Assembly: GCA_003135035.1 (NCBI GenBank)
Contig: PLDE01000090.1
Coordinates: 1,987-21,790, forward strand
DNA length: 19,804 bases
Source: Candidatus Dormiibacterota bacterium
Lineage (GTDB): Bacteria > Chloroflexota > Dormibacteria > Aeolococcales > Bog-877
Direction of reading: 5' to 3'
Part shown: positions 13,797-19,804 of the stretch, piece after piece
Numbering within the stretch: the first letter of the stretch is position 1
How the letters are laid out: each line of letters opens with the position of its first letter
Made by a program: the position numbers and the translations under genes
Notes under the pieces: generated by a model
The model's database searches: none
What the model was told of the DNA's origin: nothing
What the model saw: the letters and a program-made list of their open reading frames with translations, nothing else

Positions 13797-14899
13797 ACGT
13801 TGAACAGGAAGTGCATCACGTCGCCGTCCTGGACCAGGTAGTCACGCCCCTCTAGCCGGCGCTGACCGCGCTCTCTGACCGCCGCGTAGCTGCCTGCCTC
13901 CACCAGCTCCTGCCAAGCGCACACCTCAGCCCGAATGAAGCCCTTGGCAAAGTCGGTGTGGATGGCTCCGGCGGCGTCCCGGGCGTTGGCCCCCTGAGCC
14001 ACCGTCCACGCTCGCACCTCCTTCTCCCCGGCGGTGAAGAACGTCTGCAGGCGGAGGGCGTGATAGCCGGCCCGACTGAGCCGCCCCAGACCGGCCTCGC
14101 TCAGGCCCAGACCGGCCAGGAACTCCTCGGCCTCCTGCGGCTCCAGCTCGGAGAGTTCCGCCTCCAGCTTGGCGGAGACGGCGACGAAGTCGGCGCCCTC
14201 CTGGGCGGCTCGGTCGGCGATTCTCCCTGCCGCACCGGCCGCCGCATCCCCGGCCAACTCGTCCTCGTCGACGTTGCCGACGAAGATCACCGGCTTGGCG
14301 GTCAGCAGCTGCGCCTCGCGGACGCCGACCTCCTCCTCGGCGCTGAGGCTGACCCGGCGCGCGGGGAGTCCCTGGTCGAGCACCTCGCGAACCTTGTTCA
14401 GACCCGAGACCTCCGCCTGCAGTTCCCGCGAGGCGGCTCCCGCCCGGGCCGTCTTGCCGGAGCGCTCGAGGCGGCGGTCGACCGTGCCCAGGTCGGCCAG
14501 AGTCAGCTCGAGCTCCAAGATCTCCAGATCACGGAGAGGATCCACGGCGCCCTCGACGTGGCCGACCTCGGACGCGGTGAAGGCACGGAGCACGAAGGCG
14601 ATGGCGTCGGCGCTCCGAATATGGCCCAGGAACTGGTTACCCAGCCCCTCACCCGAGTGAGCACCGCGGACCAGGCCAGCGATGTCGGTGAAGGTGACCG
14701 TGGCGGGAATCACCTTGGGGGGATGGAATACCTCGGCCAACTGGCGGATGCGGTCATCCGGAACGGGAACCACCCCGGTGTTGGGATCGATGGTTGTGAA
14801 GGGAAAGGCACCCACCGCGACGTGGGCTCGGGTCAGGGCGTTGAAGAGCGTCGACTTACCGGCATTGGGCAGCCCAACGATGCCAACTGAGAGGCTCAA
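13793..14899 (-). CDS. ychF: Redox-regulated ATPase/GTPase YchF (Obg-like)
   Basis: 368 aa, the family's usual length. The G1 loop is GLPNAGKS (residues 9-16), the switch region holds FTDIAGLVRGA, and NVDE replaces the NKxD guanine motif, as in YchF/OLA1, which prefer ATP. A coiled-coil segment (about 130-200) precedes the C-terminal TGS-like domain with IHTDFAKGFIRAEV and the conserved end DVMHFLFNV. YchF associates with ribosomes and is linked to stress and translation control. The start is TTG at 14899, with GAGGCGG 6 bases upstream. It is the last gene of the three-gene minus-strand operon and follows the HAD phosphatase by 10 bases. Confidence 0.96.
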   Translation of the reverse strand: MSLSVGIVGLPNAGKSTLFNALTRAHVAVGAFPFTTIDPNTGVVPVPDDRIRQLAEVFHPPKVIPATVTFTDIAGLVRGAHSGEGLGNQFLGHIRSADAIAFVLRAFTASEVGHVEGAVDPLRDLEILELELTLADLGTVDRRLERSGKTARAGAASRELQAEVSGLNKVREVLDQGLPARRVSLSAEEEVGVREAQLLTAKPVIFVGNVDEDELAGDAAAGAAGRIADRAAQEGADFVAVSAKLEAELSELEPQEAEEFLAGLGLSEAGLGRLSRAGYHALRLQTFFTAGEKEVRAWTVAQGANARDAAGAIHTDFAKGFIRAEVCAWQELVEAGSYAAVRERGQRRLEGRDYLVQDGDVMHFLFNV

Positions 14900-14909
14900 C
14901 CTCGCCGCC

Positions 14910-15758
14910 TCAGGGGGTGCCGACCGGGATCAGGAGAACTCGGCGCACCAGCTCTTCCAACCCATTCTGCCCGGGGCCGGGCACGAGCCAGTCGGCCGCC
15001 GCCCGAACCTCCGGGGCAGCGGTTTCGACCGCCACCTTGGTGCCGGCAACGGCCAGGAGAGGGAGATCGTTGGGGGCATCCCCGAGCGTCACCACGTCCT
15101 GGGGGTCGACCCCCAGATGGCGGCACAGCCAGCGCAGCGCGTGACCCTTGTTCACTCCTGGGGCGGTGACCTCACAGAAGCCGATCAGAGAGCGGGTCAC
15201 CTCGGCCCGAGCGCCGATCAAGCGCTTGAGCTCCCCGAGGGCGCTGGCGAAGCGCCCCGGGTCTTCGGCGACGATGGTGAGCTTGGTGCTGCCCCGGCGG
15301 ACACGCTCCTCCAGGGAGGGGTCGGTCGCGACCTCGGCCTCGACCTGGGCGATCCCGGTGTAGAAGCGCACGTCATCGTTGATCTCGTCCACGTAGAGGT
15401 GGTCGTCCTGGTAGACGTTGAGGGCGTAGCTCCGCTGGCGACAGATCTCCAGGACCTCGAGCCCCAGCTCACCCGAGATCTCGTCGCGGCTGAGAACCGG
15501 GGCGGAGGCCATCTCCTCCTCTGAGGTTCCGCTGGCCAGCTCTTTGATCAGAGCGCCCTGATAGCAGATCAAAGGAAGATCCACGCCCAGCGCCAAGGCG
15601 TGGGGGAGCCCGGAGCGGTACATGCGCCCGGTGGCGACGCCGACCTGGATGCCCGCCTCTCGGGCCCGGGCTACCGCGGCGGTGTCGGCGGGGTCAACCT
15701 GGAGCCTCTCATCGAGAAGCGTGCCATCCAGGTCGGAGATGATCAGCCTGGGTCTCAC
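14910..15758 (-). CDS. Cof-type HAD-superfamily phosphatase
   Basis: 282 aa. HAD motif I DLDGTLLD (residues 9-16, nucleophile Asp9 and Asp11), motif II GVATGR (40-45), Lys204 in NKGHALRWL as motif III and GDAPNDLPLL (226-235) as motif IV. The size and the large cap between motifs II and III (about residues 80-190) mark the Cof/IIB group, which dephosphorylates sugar phosphates, FMN or pyridoxal phosphate. The substrate is not determined. The start is GTG at 15758, overlapping the dehydrogenase stop as GTGA, and YchF follows, so the three form one operon. Confidence 0.92.
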   Translation of the reverse strand: MRPRLIISDLDGTLLDERLQVDPADTAAVARAREAGIQVGVATGRMYRSGLPHALALGVDLPLICYQGALIKELASGTSEEEMASAPVLSRDEISGELGLEVLEICRQRSYALNVYQDDHLYVDEINDDVRFYTGIAQVEAEVATDPSLEERVRRGSTKLTIVAEDPGRFASALGELKRLIGARAEVTRSLIGFCEVTAPGVNKGHALRWLCRHLGVDPQDVVTLGDAPNDLPLLAVAGTKVAVETAAPEVRAAADWLVPGPGQNGLEELVRRVLLIPVGTP

Positions 15759-16726
15759 CGGCGGGGGGCGACCTCGGGGTTGGCGCAGGCCAAGGGCGCC
15801 TTGCCGTCGAGGACGTTGAGGATGTTGCGGGCAGCCAGCTCCCCCATCGCCGCCCGGGTCTTCCCGGTGGCGCTGCCCAGGTGCGGCAGCAACACGGCGG
15901 TGATGCAGTCGGCCAGGCCCGCAGCCATCTCCGGCTCGCGCTCGTAGACATCGAGTCCAGCCCCGGCGATCACACCAGAGCGGAGAGCATTGACCAGGGC
16001 CGCCTCGTCGATGATCGGTCCCCGCGAGGTGTTGACCAGGATGGCACTGCGGCGCATGCTGGCCAGCTCTGCTTCGCCGATCAGGTGGTGGGTCTCCTCG
16101 GTCAGCGGCACGTGGCAGCTGACGAAGTCGGACTCGATCAGGAGCCGGTCCAGAGAGCAGGCCTCGACATCGAGATCTCCCTCTCGGACCACGCCAACCG
16201 GGTCGTAGGCGAGGATGCGCATGGCGAAGCCCCCGGCGGCGCGCCGGGCAACCGCCTTGCCGATCCTGCCGAAGCCGATGATCCCGAGGGTGGCTCCCGT
16301 CACCTCCTGACCCAAGAGGTAGTCCGGCCGCCAGCCGTCGTAGCGGCCGTCCCGCATCTCCCGGTCGGATTCGACCACCCGGCGCGCTGCCGACAAGAGC
16401 AGGGTCATGGCCAGGTCGGCGGTGGCATCGGTGAGCACGTCAGGGGTGTGGCCGACGTAGATGCCTCGCTGGGTGCAGCCGGGGATGTCGACGTTGTCCA
16501 AGCCGACCGCGTAGTTGGAGACGACGCGGAGGCCGGGTCCAGCCGCATCTAGAGCTGCCTCGTCAATTCGGTCCCGCAGCTGGGGAAGGAGGGCATCGGC
16601 ACCCGCGATCACCTCCCGGTACCGCTCCGGGGGCAGGATCTCACCCAGGATCTCCAGCTCACAGCGCTCTCGGAGCAAGCTCTCAGCCGGACCAGGCACG
16701 GACAGGGTCATGACCACCTTCGCCAC
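15755..16726 (-). CDS. D-2-hydroxyacid dehydrogenase (glyoxylate/hydroxypyruvate reductase-like)
   Basis: 323 aa from GTG at 16726, which gives MAKVVMTLSVPGP, the expected start for this family; ATG at 16711 is an alternative. The NAD-binding motif GFGRIG is at about 151-156. Catalytic residues are visible: Arg235 in NTSRGPIIDE, Glu264 in YEREPE and His282 in LLPHLGSA. It should reduce glyoxylate or hydroxypyruvate, or oxidise a D-2-hydroxyacid, with NAD(P)H. It leads the operon with the HAD phosphatase and YchF and diverges from the helicase gene; the 75-base gap between them serves both. The exact substrate is uncertain. Confidence 0.93.
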   Translation of the reverse strand: MAKVVMTLSVPGPAESLLRERCELEILGEILPPERYREVIAGADALLPQLRDRIDEAALDAAGPGLRVVSNYAVGLDNVDIPGCTQRGIYVGHTPDVLTDATADLAMTLLLSAARRVVESDREMRDGRYDGWRPDYLLGQEVTGATLGIIGFGRIGKAVARRAAGGFAMRILAYDPVGVVREGDLDVEACSLDRLLIESDFVSCHVPLTEETHHLIGEAELASMRRSAILVNTSRGPIIDEAALVNALRSGVIAGAGLDVYEREPEMAAGLADCITAVLLPHLGSATGKTRAAMGELAARNILNVLDGKAPLACANPEVAPRR

Positions 16727-16788
16727 TCTGGAGCCATTGTCGCCGATGCCCGCCCTAGCGCCGCGGGGAGAGTTCGGAGCGGATGGGG

Positions 16789-16794
16789 TATATT
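16789..16794 (+). promoter_or_regulatory. -10 element placing a leaderless start on the helicase gene
   Basis: TATATT is followed by seven bases and the TTG at 16802, the same geometry as the ArsA-like gene. There is no Shine-Dalgarno in between. A -35 is not clear. Confidence 0.45.
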
Positions 16795-16801
16795 CAATTC
16801 G

Positions 16802-18043
16802 TTGCCAACTCGCTCTAGACGTCCCTTCCGGCCCACCCATCGCACCGCCTACCTGGGCCCCGATGAGCTCCCCCAGCCGGATCCCGCCGCCTCCGTCAGC
16901 TTCTCCGAGCTTGGGCTCTCGGCGCCGATGCTGAGAACCCTCGCTGAGGTTGGCTACAGCGACCCCACTCCGATTCAGGCTCTGACGCTGCCGGTGGCGT
17001 TATCCGGGCGGGACTTCGTGGGTCAGGCCCGAACCGGATCGGGCAAGACCGCCGCCTTCGCGGTCCCCATCCTGGAGCGACTGGACCCGACCTCGAAGAG
17101 TGTCCAAGCGCTGGTGCTGTGCCCCACTCGCGAGCTGGCCGCCCAGGTGACAGTTGAGTTCGAGAAGCTGGCTCAGGGCCGGTCGGTGCAGATTCTCACC
17201 GTGGTCGGCGGCGATCCCATCCGACGCCAGCTCGATGGCCTCCTCGCCCATCCCCAGGTGGTGGTGGGTACCCCCGGGCGGGTCCTCGACCACCTCCAGC
17301 GCCGCACCCTGTCCTTGGGGGAGATCCGCTTCGTGGTTCTGGACGAGGCCGACCGGATGCTTGACATGGGCTTCGCCCCCGACGTGGAGCGGATCCTGCT
17401 CCAGACCTCCAAACAACGCCAGACCATGCTCTTCTCGGCGACCGTGCCGGAATGGGTCCACCGTCTCGCTTCCCGCCACATGCAGGACGCCGAGACCGTC
17501 TCGGTCAGCGGTCGGACTGAGCTGGTGCCGACGGTGCGCCAATGGTGCATCGAGTGCTCCTGGTCGGAGAAGGAAGAGGCGCTGGGAATGCTCATGGACA
17601 GTCCCCTGGTCACCCTGGGCCTGATCTTCAGCAACACCAAGCGCAACGCCGACCATCTTCACACCGCCCTGCTCGGCCGCGGCTACGACGTCACGGTCAT
17701 CCATGGCGACCTCTCCCAGCGCGAGCGCGACCAGGCCCTGGAGCGATTCCGGGGCAGCAAGGTGCGCTTCCTGATCGCCACCGACGTCGCCGCCCGGGGT
17801 CTCGACATCGACGACATCAGCCACGTCATCAACTACGACATCCCGGCCACCCCTGAGGACTACGTCCACCGGGTGGGGCGGACAGCTCGAGCCGGCCGCG
17901 ACGGTGTCGCCCTGACCCTGATCACCCCGATTGAGATCCTCAAGATCCGGGACATCGAACGCCATACCAAGCGCTCGATCGAGCGGCACACCCTTGAGGA
18001 CCTGAAGCTGCTGGCCGGCACCGCTGGCGCCCTCGCCGGCTGA
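16802..18043 (+). CDS. DEAD-box ATP-dependent RNA helicase
   Basis: 413 aa with every DEAD-box motif in order: Q motif with PTPIQ (55-59), I ARTGSGKT (76-83), Ia PTRELA (108-113), Ib TPGR (157-160), II DEAD (181-184), III SAT (212-214), IV LIFSNTK, V TDVAARGLDID and VI HRVGRTARAG. It remodels RNA duplexes and is usually involved in ribosome assembly or mRNA decay. The N terminus adds about 30 residues of basic, Pro-rich sequence. There is little beyond the second RecA domain, so no RNA-binding tail as in CsdA or DbpA. TTG at 16802 is the only start that keeps the Q motif. The gene converges on vapC. Confidence 0.95.
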   Translation: MPTRSRRPFRPTHRTAYLGPDELPQPDPAASVSFSELGLSAPMLRTLAEVGYSDPTPIQALTLPVALSGRDFVGQARTGSGKTAAFAVPILERLDPTSKSVQALVLCPTRELAAQVTVEFEKLAQGRSVQILTVVGGDPIRRQLDGLLAHPQVVVGTPGRVLDHLQRRTLSLGEIRFVVLDEADRMLDMGFAPDVERILLQTSKQRQTMLFSATVPEWVHRLASRHMQDAETVSVSGRTELVPTVRQWCIECSWSEKEEALGMLMDSPLVTLGLIFSNTKRNADHLHTALLGRGYDVTVIHGDLSQRERDQALERFRGSKVRFLIATDVAARGLDIDDISHVINYDIPATPEDYVHRVGRTARAGRDGVALTLITPIEILKIRDIERHTKRSIERHTLEDLKLLAGTAGALAG

Positions 18044-18095
18044 GCACCCGTTCGGCCCCAACTCTCGAGTTATCTCGTCGCCACGATCACCCCGG

Positions 18096-18473
18096 TTAGT
18101 AGGGAGCTTGTAGTTCCGGGAACATAGGGAAATGGCGGACATTGCGCGTTAGCAGCCGCGCTCCGGTGCGGATGGCCGTGGCGGCTATGGCCAGATCCGC
18201 GCCATCGATTGCCTGGTGACTGGGCAGCCAGCGGCGCCCCAGAGCACCCGCGCCCTCGGCAATCTCGGCGTCAACAGGATGCCAGATCAGCGTGGCAAGC
18301 AGCAACCGTGTTGGTTCCTCTTCTCTGGGCCGCATCCCGGCCAGTGTCTCCAGCCTGGTGATCTCACTGGCATGTAGCGGCGCCTCAGCCCGCTCCCGTT
18401 CAAGGAGTACAGCCGCACCGGTATGGCCACGCAGGTAGTCGATCAGCACTGAGGTATCGACCAAAGCCGTCAT
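18096..18473 (-). CDS. vapC: VapC-type PIN-domain ribonuclease toxin
   Basis: 125 aa. The PIN active site is visible: Asp6 in LVDTSVLIDY, Glu42 in ITRLETLAG and Asp93 in IDGADLAIAATA; the fourth acidic position reads TRN, so that residue is replaced by Asn111. VapC toxins cut tRNA or rRNA when released from VapB. ATG at 18473 overlaps the antitoxin's TGA by 4 bases (ATGA), the classic toxin-antitoxin junction. It ends 53 bases from the helicase stop, convergent. Its target cannot be predicted. Confidence 0.93.
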   Translation of the reverse strand: MTALVDTSVLIDYLRGHTGAAVLLERERAEAPLHASEITRLETLAGMRPREEEPTRLLLATLIWHPVDAEIAEGAGALGRRWLPSHQAIDGADLAIAATAIRTGARLLTRNVRHFPMFPELQAPY

Positions 18474-18724
18474 GATCCGGACCCATCCACCCGAGACCCC
18501 GAGCGCAGGTGATCCACCCAGGCTTCCCCCTCCTGGCGATCCTGCCCCCAGGCACCCAAGGCACTTCGCATCGCGGCCAGATCATCTGCAGTGCAGCGCT
18601 CCACCCCGTACACCGTCTCCACCGCGGCTCGGATCAGGGCAGAGATGGAGCTGCCCGTGCGGGCGGACTCCGCGTCCAGGGCTTGCCGCTCCTCGCGAGT
18701 CAGCGAGATCTGCGTTCTCTGCAT
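18470..18724 (-). CDS. vapB: VapB-type ribbon-helix-helix antitoxin
   Basis: 84 aa. N-terminal RTQISLTREERQALDAES, then SISALIRAAVETVYG, is a ribbon-helix-helix fold; the C-terminal half, with MRSALGAWGQ and a hydrophilic tail, would wrap the toxin. It neutralises the VapC encoded just downstream and, with it, represses the operon. ATG at 18724 has no Shine-Dalgarno, and a TANNNT hexamer lies 6 bases upstream, so the mRNA may be leaderless. The operator sits over this start. Confidence 0.9.
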   Translation of the reverse strand: MQRTQISLTREERQALDAESARTGSSISALIRAAVETVYGVERCTADDLAAMRSALGAWGQDRQEGEAWVDHLRSGSRVDGSGS

Positions 18725-18741
18725 GATGTAAGACTACATCA
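18724..18741. promoter_or_regulatory. VapBC operator, perfect inverted repeat over the promoter and start
   Basis: TGATGTA-AGAC-TACATCA has 7-base arms and a 4-base centre. The left end includes the first base of the vapB start; the minus-strand hexamer TAGTCT (18731-18736) lies in its centre and is a likely -10. Binding of the VapB ribbon-helix-helix here would block the promoter. The palindrome is seen; the binding is inferred. Confidence 0.7.
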
Positions 18742-18744
18742 CTC

Positions 18745-18802
18745 GGCTCTGGGCCGACGAGTCGCGCCGTGGCGGCACTCGACCTGCCACGGCGCCAGAG
18801 CC
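18745..18802. repeat. Nested inverted repeat between vapBC and padR
   Basis: Inner arms GCGCCGTGGC (18764-18773) and GCCACGGCGC (18786-18795) are perfect over 10 bases with a 12-base loop. Outer arms GGCTCTGG (18745-18752) and CCAGAGCC (18795-18802) add 8 bases, sharing one base. An 11-base left-side bulge separates them. It lies between divergent genes, so it is not a terminator for either. Confidence 0.65.
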
Positions 18803-18836
18803 CGGCCCGGCCCGGAGGCTCGCCAATACGAGCATC

Positions 18837-18861
18837 GAGGGGCGGATCTGATCCGCCCCTC
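18837..18861. repeat. 25-base perfect inverted repeat upstream of padR
   Basis: GAGGGGCGGATC and GATCCGCCCCTC (12 bases each) flank one central T. A smaller hairpin, GACTC-TTCC-GAGTC (18869-18882), follows before the padR promoter. No T-run follows, and it lies between divergent genes, so a protein site or cruciform is more likely than a terminator. Confidence 0.65.
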
Positions 18862-18899
18862 CAACCGAGACTCTTCCGAGTCGCTCTACTACAGTCCGC

Positions 18900-18905
18900 T
18901 ATACT
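18900..18905 (+). promoter_or_regulatory. Probable -10 element of padR, with possible PadR half sites
   Basis: TATACT lies 12 bases before the ATG at 18918, leaving a 5' leader of only about 5-6 bases. CAGT-7-ACTG overlaps it (18892-18906) and could be a self-operator. The -35 is unclear. Confidence 0.45.
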
Positions 18906-18917
18906 GCAGAGCGCACT

Positions 18918-19804
18918 ATGGCACTCCGAACCTGGACCCGTCCGAAGCACGACCTGCTGACCCTGGCTGCTCTCGGGCTGCTGGCGGAGCGGCCGCGGCA
19001 CACCTATGAGATCCAAAGGGAGCTGCACCAGCGGAACAAGGACTTCGCCGGCAACCCCAGAGCGCTCTATCACGCCGTGGATCGCTTAGCGGCCGGAGGG
19101 TTGATCGAGTTAGCCGAAACCGTGCGGGACGGCCACCGCCCGGAGCGGATCGTCTACCGAGCGACTCCCGAAGGGTGCGAGGAGTTGCAGCAATGGCTGT
19201 TCGACCTCCTGGCTGTCCCCCGCCAGGAGCCGTCGGAGTTCTCCGCCGCGGTCAGCATGATCGGGTATCTCTCGGAGCCAGCGGGCCTTCGAGCGCTGGC
19301 TCAGCGGGTGGCCCAGCTGGAGGGCCGGATCGCCGCCATGAACGCCGTGCTGTCCTCGCTGCTCGACCAGTTCGGAATGCCTCGGCTCTTCCTCCTGGAG
19401 CGGGAGTTCGAGCGAAGCCTGTGGCGGGCTGAGCTGGCCTGGGTAACCGAGCTCATCAGCGAGATCAGGGCGGGTGAACTGGCCGTCGACCAGCAGTGGC
19501 TGCACGCCCACGTCGATGGCGACAACGAACCCGATCCCGCAGCTTCGGCGCCGCTGGCGACGGTGGCACCGAAGCCGCGGCGAGGCCAAGGATCCGGGCA
19601 GCACCGGCCCCAACTACGGGTCGAGCAGGGAGGAACTGATGACGGATCCCGATGGTTCGCGCCAGACCGTGATCAGCGTGCACCAGCTACGCCGCGTCTT
19701 CAAATCGCGCAAGGGTGCCGTGGAAGCTGTTGCCGGCATCGACCTGGAGGTCTACGCGGGCGAGATCTTTGGCTTCCTGGGACCCAATGGCGCGGGCAAG
19801 ACGA
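18918..19804 (+). CDS. PadR-family transcriptional regulator, reading frame without a stop in the window
   Basis: From ATG at 18918 the frame encodes a PadR winged helix (about residues 10-93: LAALGLLAERPRHTYEIQREL, given here as LLAERPRHTYEI, then ALYHAVDRLAAGGLIE and the wing RIVYRATPEG). A C-terminal helical dimerisation region (about 100-198) follows, with FERSLWRAELAWVTELI. PadR proteins commonly repress an adjacent drug-efflux ABC operon, which fits the next gene. The conserved part ends near 19520. The frame then stays open through a Pro/Ala-rich tail and continues, out of frame, inside the ABC gene to the window edge. A real stop near 19640 may have been lost by an indel or assembly error, or the protein may have a long tail. 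The end coordinate marks the window edge only. Confidence 0.8.
   Translation, partial: MALRTWTRPKHDLLTLAALGLLAERPRHTYEIQRELHQRNKDFAGNPRALYHAVDRLAAGGLIELAETVRDGHRPERIVYRATPEGCEELQQWLFDLLAVPRQEPSEFSAAVSMIGYLSEPAGLRALAQRVAQLEGRIAAMNAVLSSLLDQFGMPRLFLLEREFERSLWRAELAWVTELISEIRAGELAVDQQWLHAHVDGDNEPDPAASAPLATVAPKPRRGQGSGQHRPQLRVEQGGTDDGSRWFAPDRDQRAPATPRLQIAQGCRGSCCRHRPGGLRGRDLWLPGTQWRGQD
19639..19804 (+). CDS. ABC transporter ATP-binding protein, drug-export type (N-terminal part)
   Basis: ATG at 19639 is preceded by GGGAGG 5 bases upstream, a strong site. The 55 visible residues read into VISVHQLRRVFKSRKG, then the A-loop region and Walker A GPNGAGKT, in the DrrA/CcmA-like pattern (GEIFGFLGPNGAGKT). 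It should power an ABC-2 exporter whose permease lies beyond the window. It is cut by the window edge. Regulation by the adjacent PadR is the usual arrangement. Confidence 0.92.
   Translation, partial: MTDPDGSRQTVISVHQLRRVFKSRKGAVEAVAGIDLEVYAGEIFGFLGPNGAGKT

Noticed and set aside
17000..18142. A 380-codon minus-strand frame opposite the helicase
   Set aside because: It mirrors the DEAD-box gene, whose motifs are complete, and shows no domain or ribosome site.
1..19804. CRISPR array, insertion sequence or phage genes
   Set aside because: No spaced direct repeats, transposase or integrase motifs or terminal repeats were seen anywhere in the window.

Overview
The window is about two thirds G+C and densely coded, with most genes abutting or overlapping by a few bases and GTG or TTG used often as start codons. 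Several probable promoters carry the -10 hexamer TATACT or another TANNNT hexamer, and three of these lie 6-7 bases from a start codon, as in leaderless mRNAs. Together with an LppX/LprAFG-like lipoprotein and a PadR + drug-type ABC pair, this suggests a high-GC Terrabacteria lineage (Actinomycetota, Chloroflexota or Dormibacterota-like, probably uncultured). The sequence alone does not settle the phylum.

Layout. (1) 1-2398, minus: DUF1232 membrane protein - rplI - dnaB - purA, a replication/ribosome operon whose purA is cut by the window edge. (2) 2408-2748: gene-free except for the C-terminal remnant of a VapC PIN toxin on the plus strand. (3) 2749-4630, minus: an HxlR-type regulator overlapping the CCA-adding enzyme gene; divergent from it, a soluble trypsin/PDZ protease (4738-5685) and then an IclR regulator (5800-6570). 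(4) 6588-13356, minus: a nine-gene run. In transcription order it encodes a tail-anchored protein, an ArsA/Get3-type ATPase with a C-terminal Hsp20-like domain, a 76-aa protein, an M50 intramembrane protease, a NUDIX hydrolase, a Ca2+/cation exchanger, a lipoprotein, endonuclease IV and a ROK sugar kinase. (5) 13357-13792: a gene-free stretch with short palindromes. (6) 13793-16726, minus: a 2-hydroxyacid dehydrogenase, a Cof-type HAD phosphatase and the GTPase/ATPase YchF. (7) 16802-18043, plus: a DEAD-box RNA helicase. (8) 18096-18724, minus: an intact VapBC module with a palindromic operator. (9) 18725-18917: an intergenic region rich in inverted repeats. (10) 18918-19804, plus: a PadR regulator followed by the start of a drug-type ABC ATPase.

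The strongest candidate for an under-described system is the head of region 4. A gene for a protein whose only hydrophobic segment is at its extreme C terminus (tail-anchored topology) sits 35 bases upstream of a Get3-like ATPase with a fused Hsp20-like domain, followed by an intramembrane protease. This looks like a possible bacterial tail-anchored-protein targeting and turnover cassette. Other items worth a second look are the PadR reading frame that runs without a stop into the ABC gene, the five-codon upstream frame overlapping iclR, and the nested inverted repeats between vapBC and padR.
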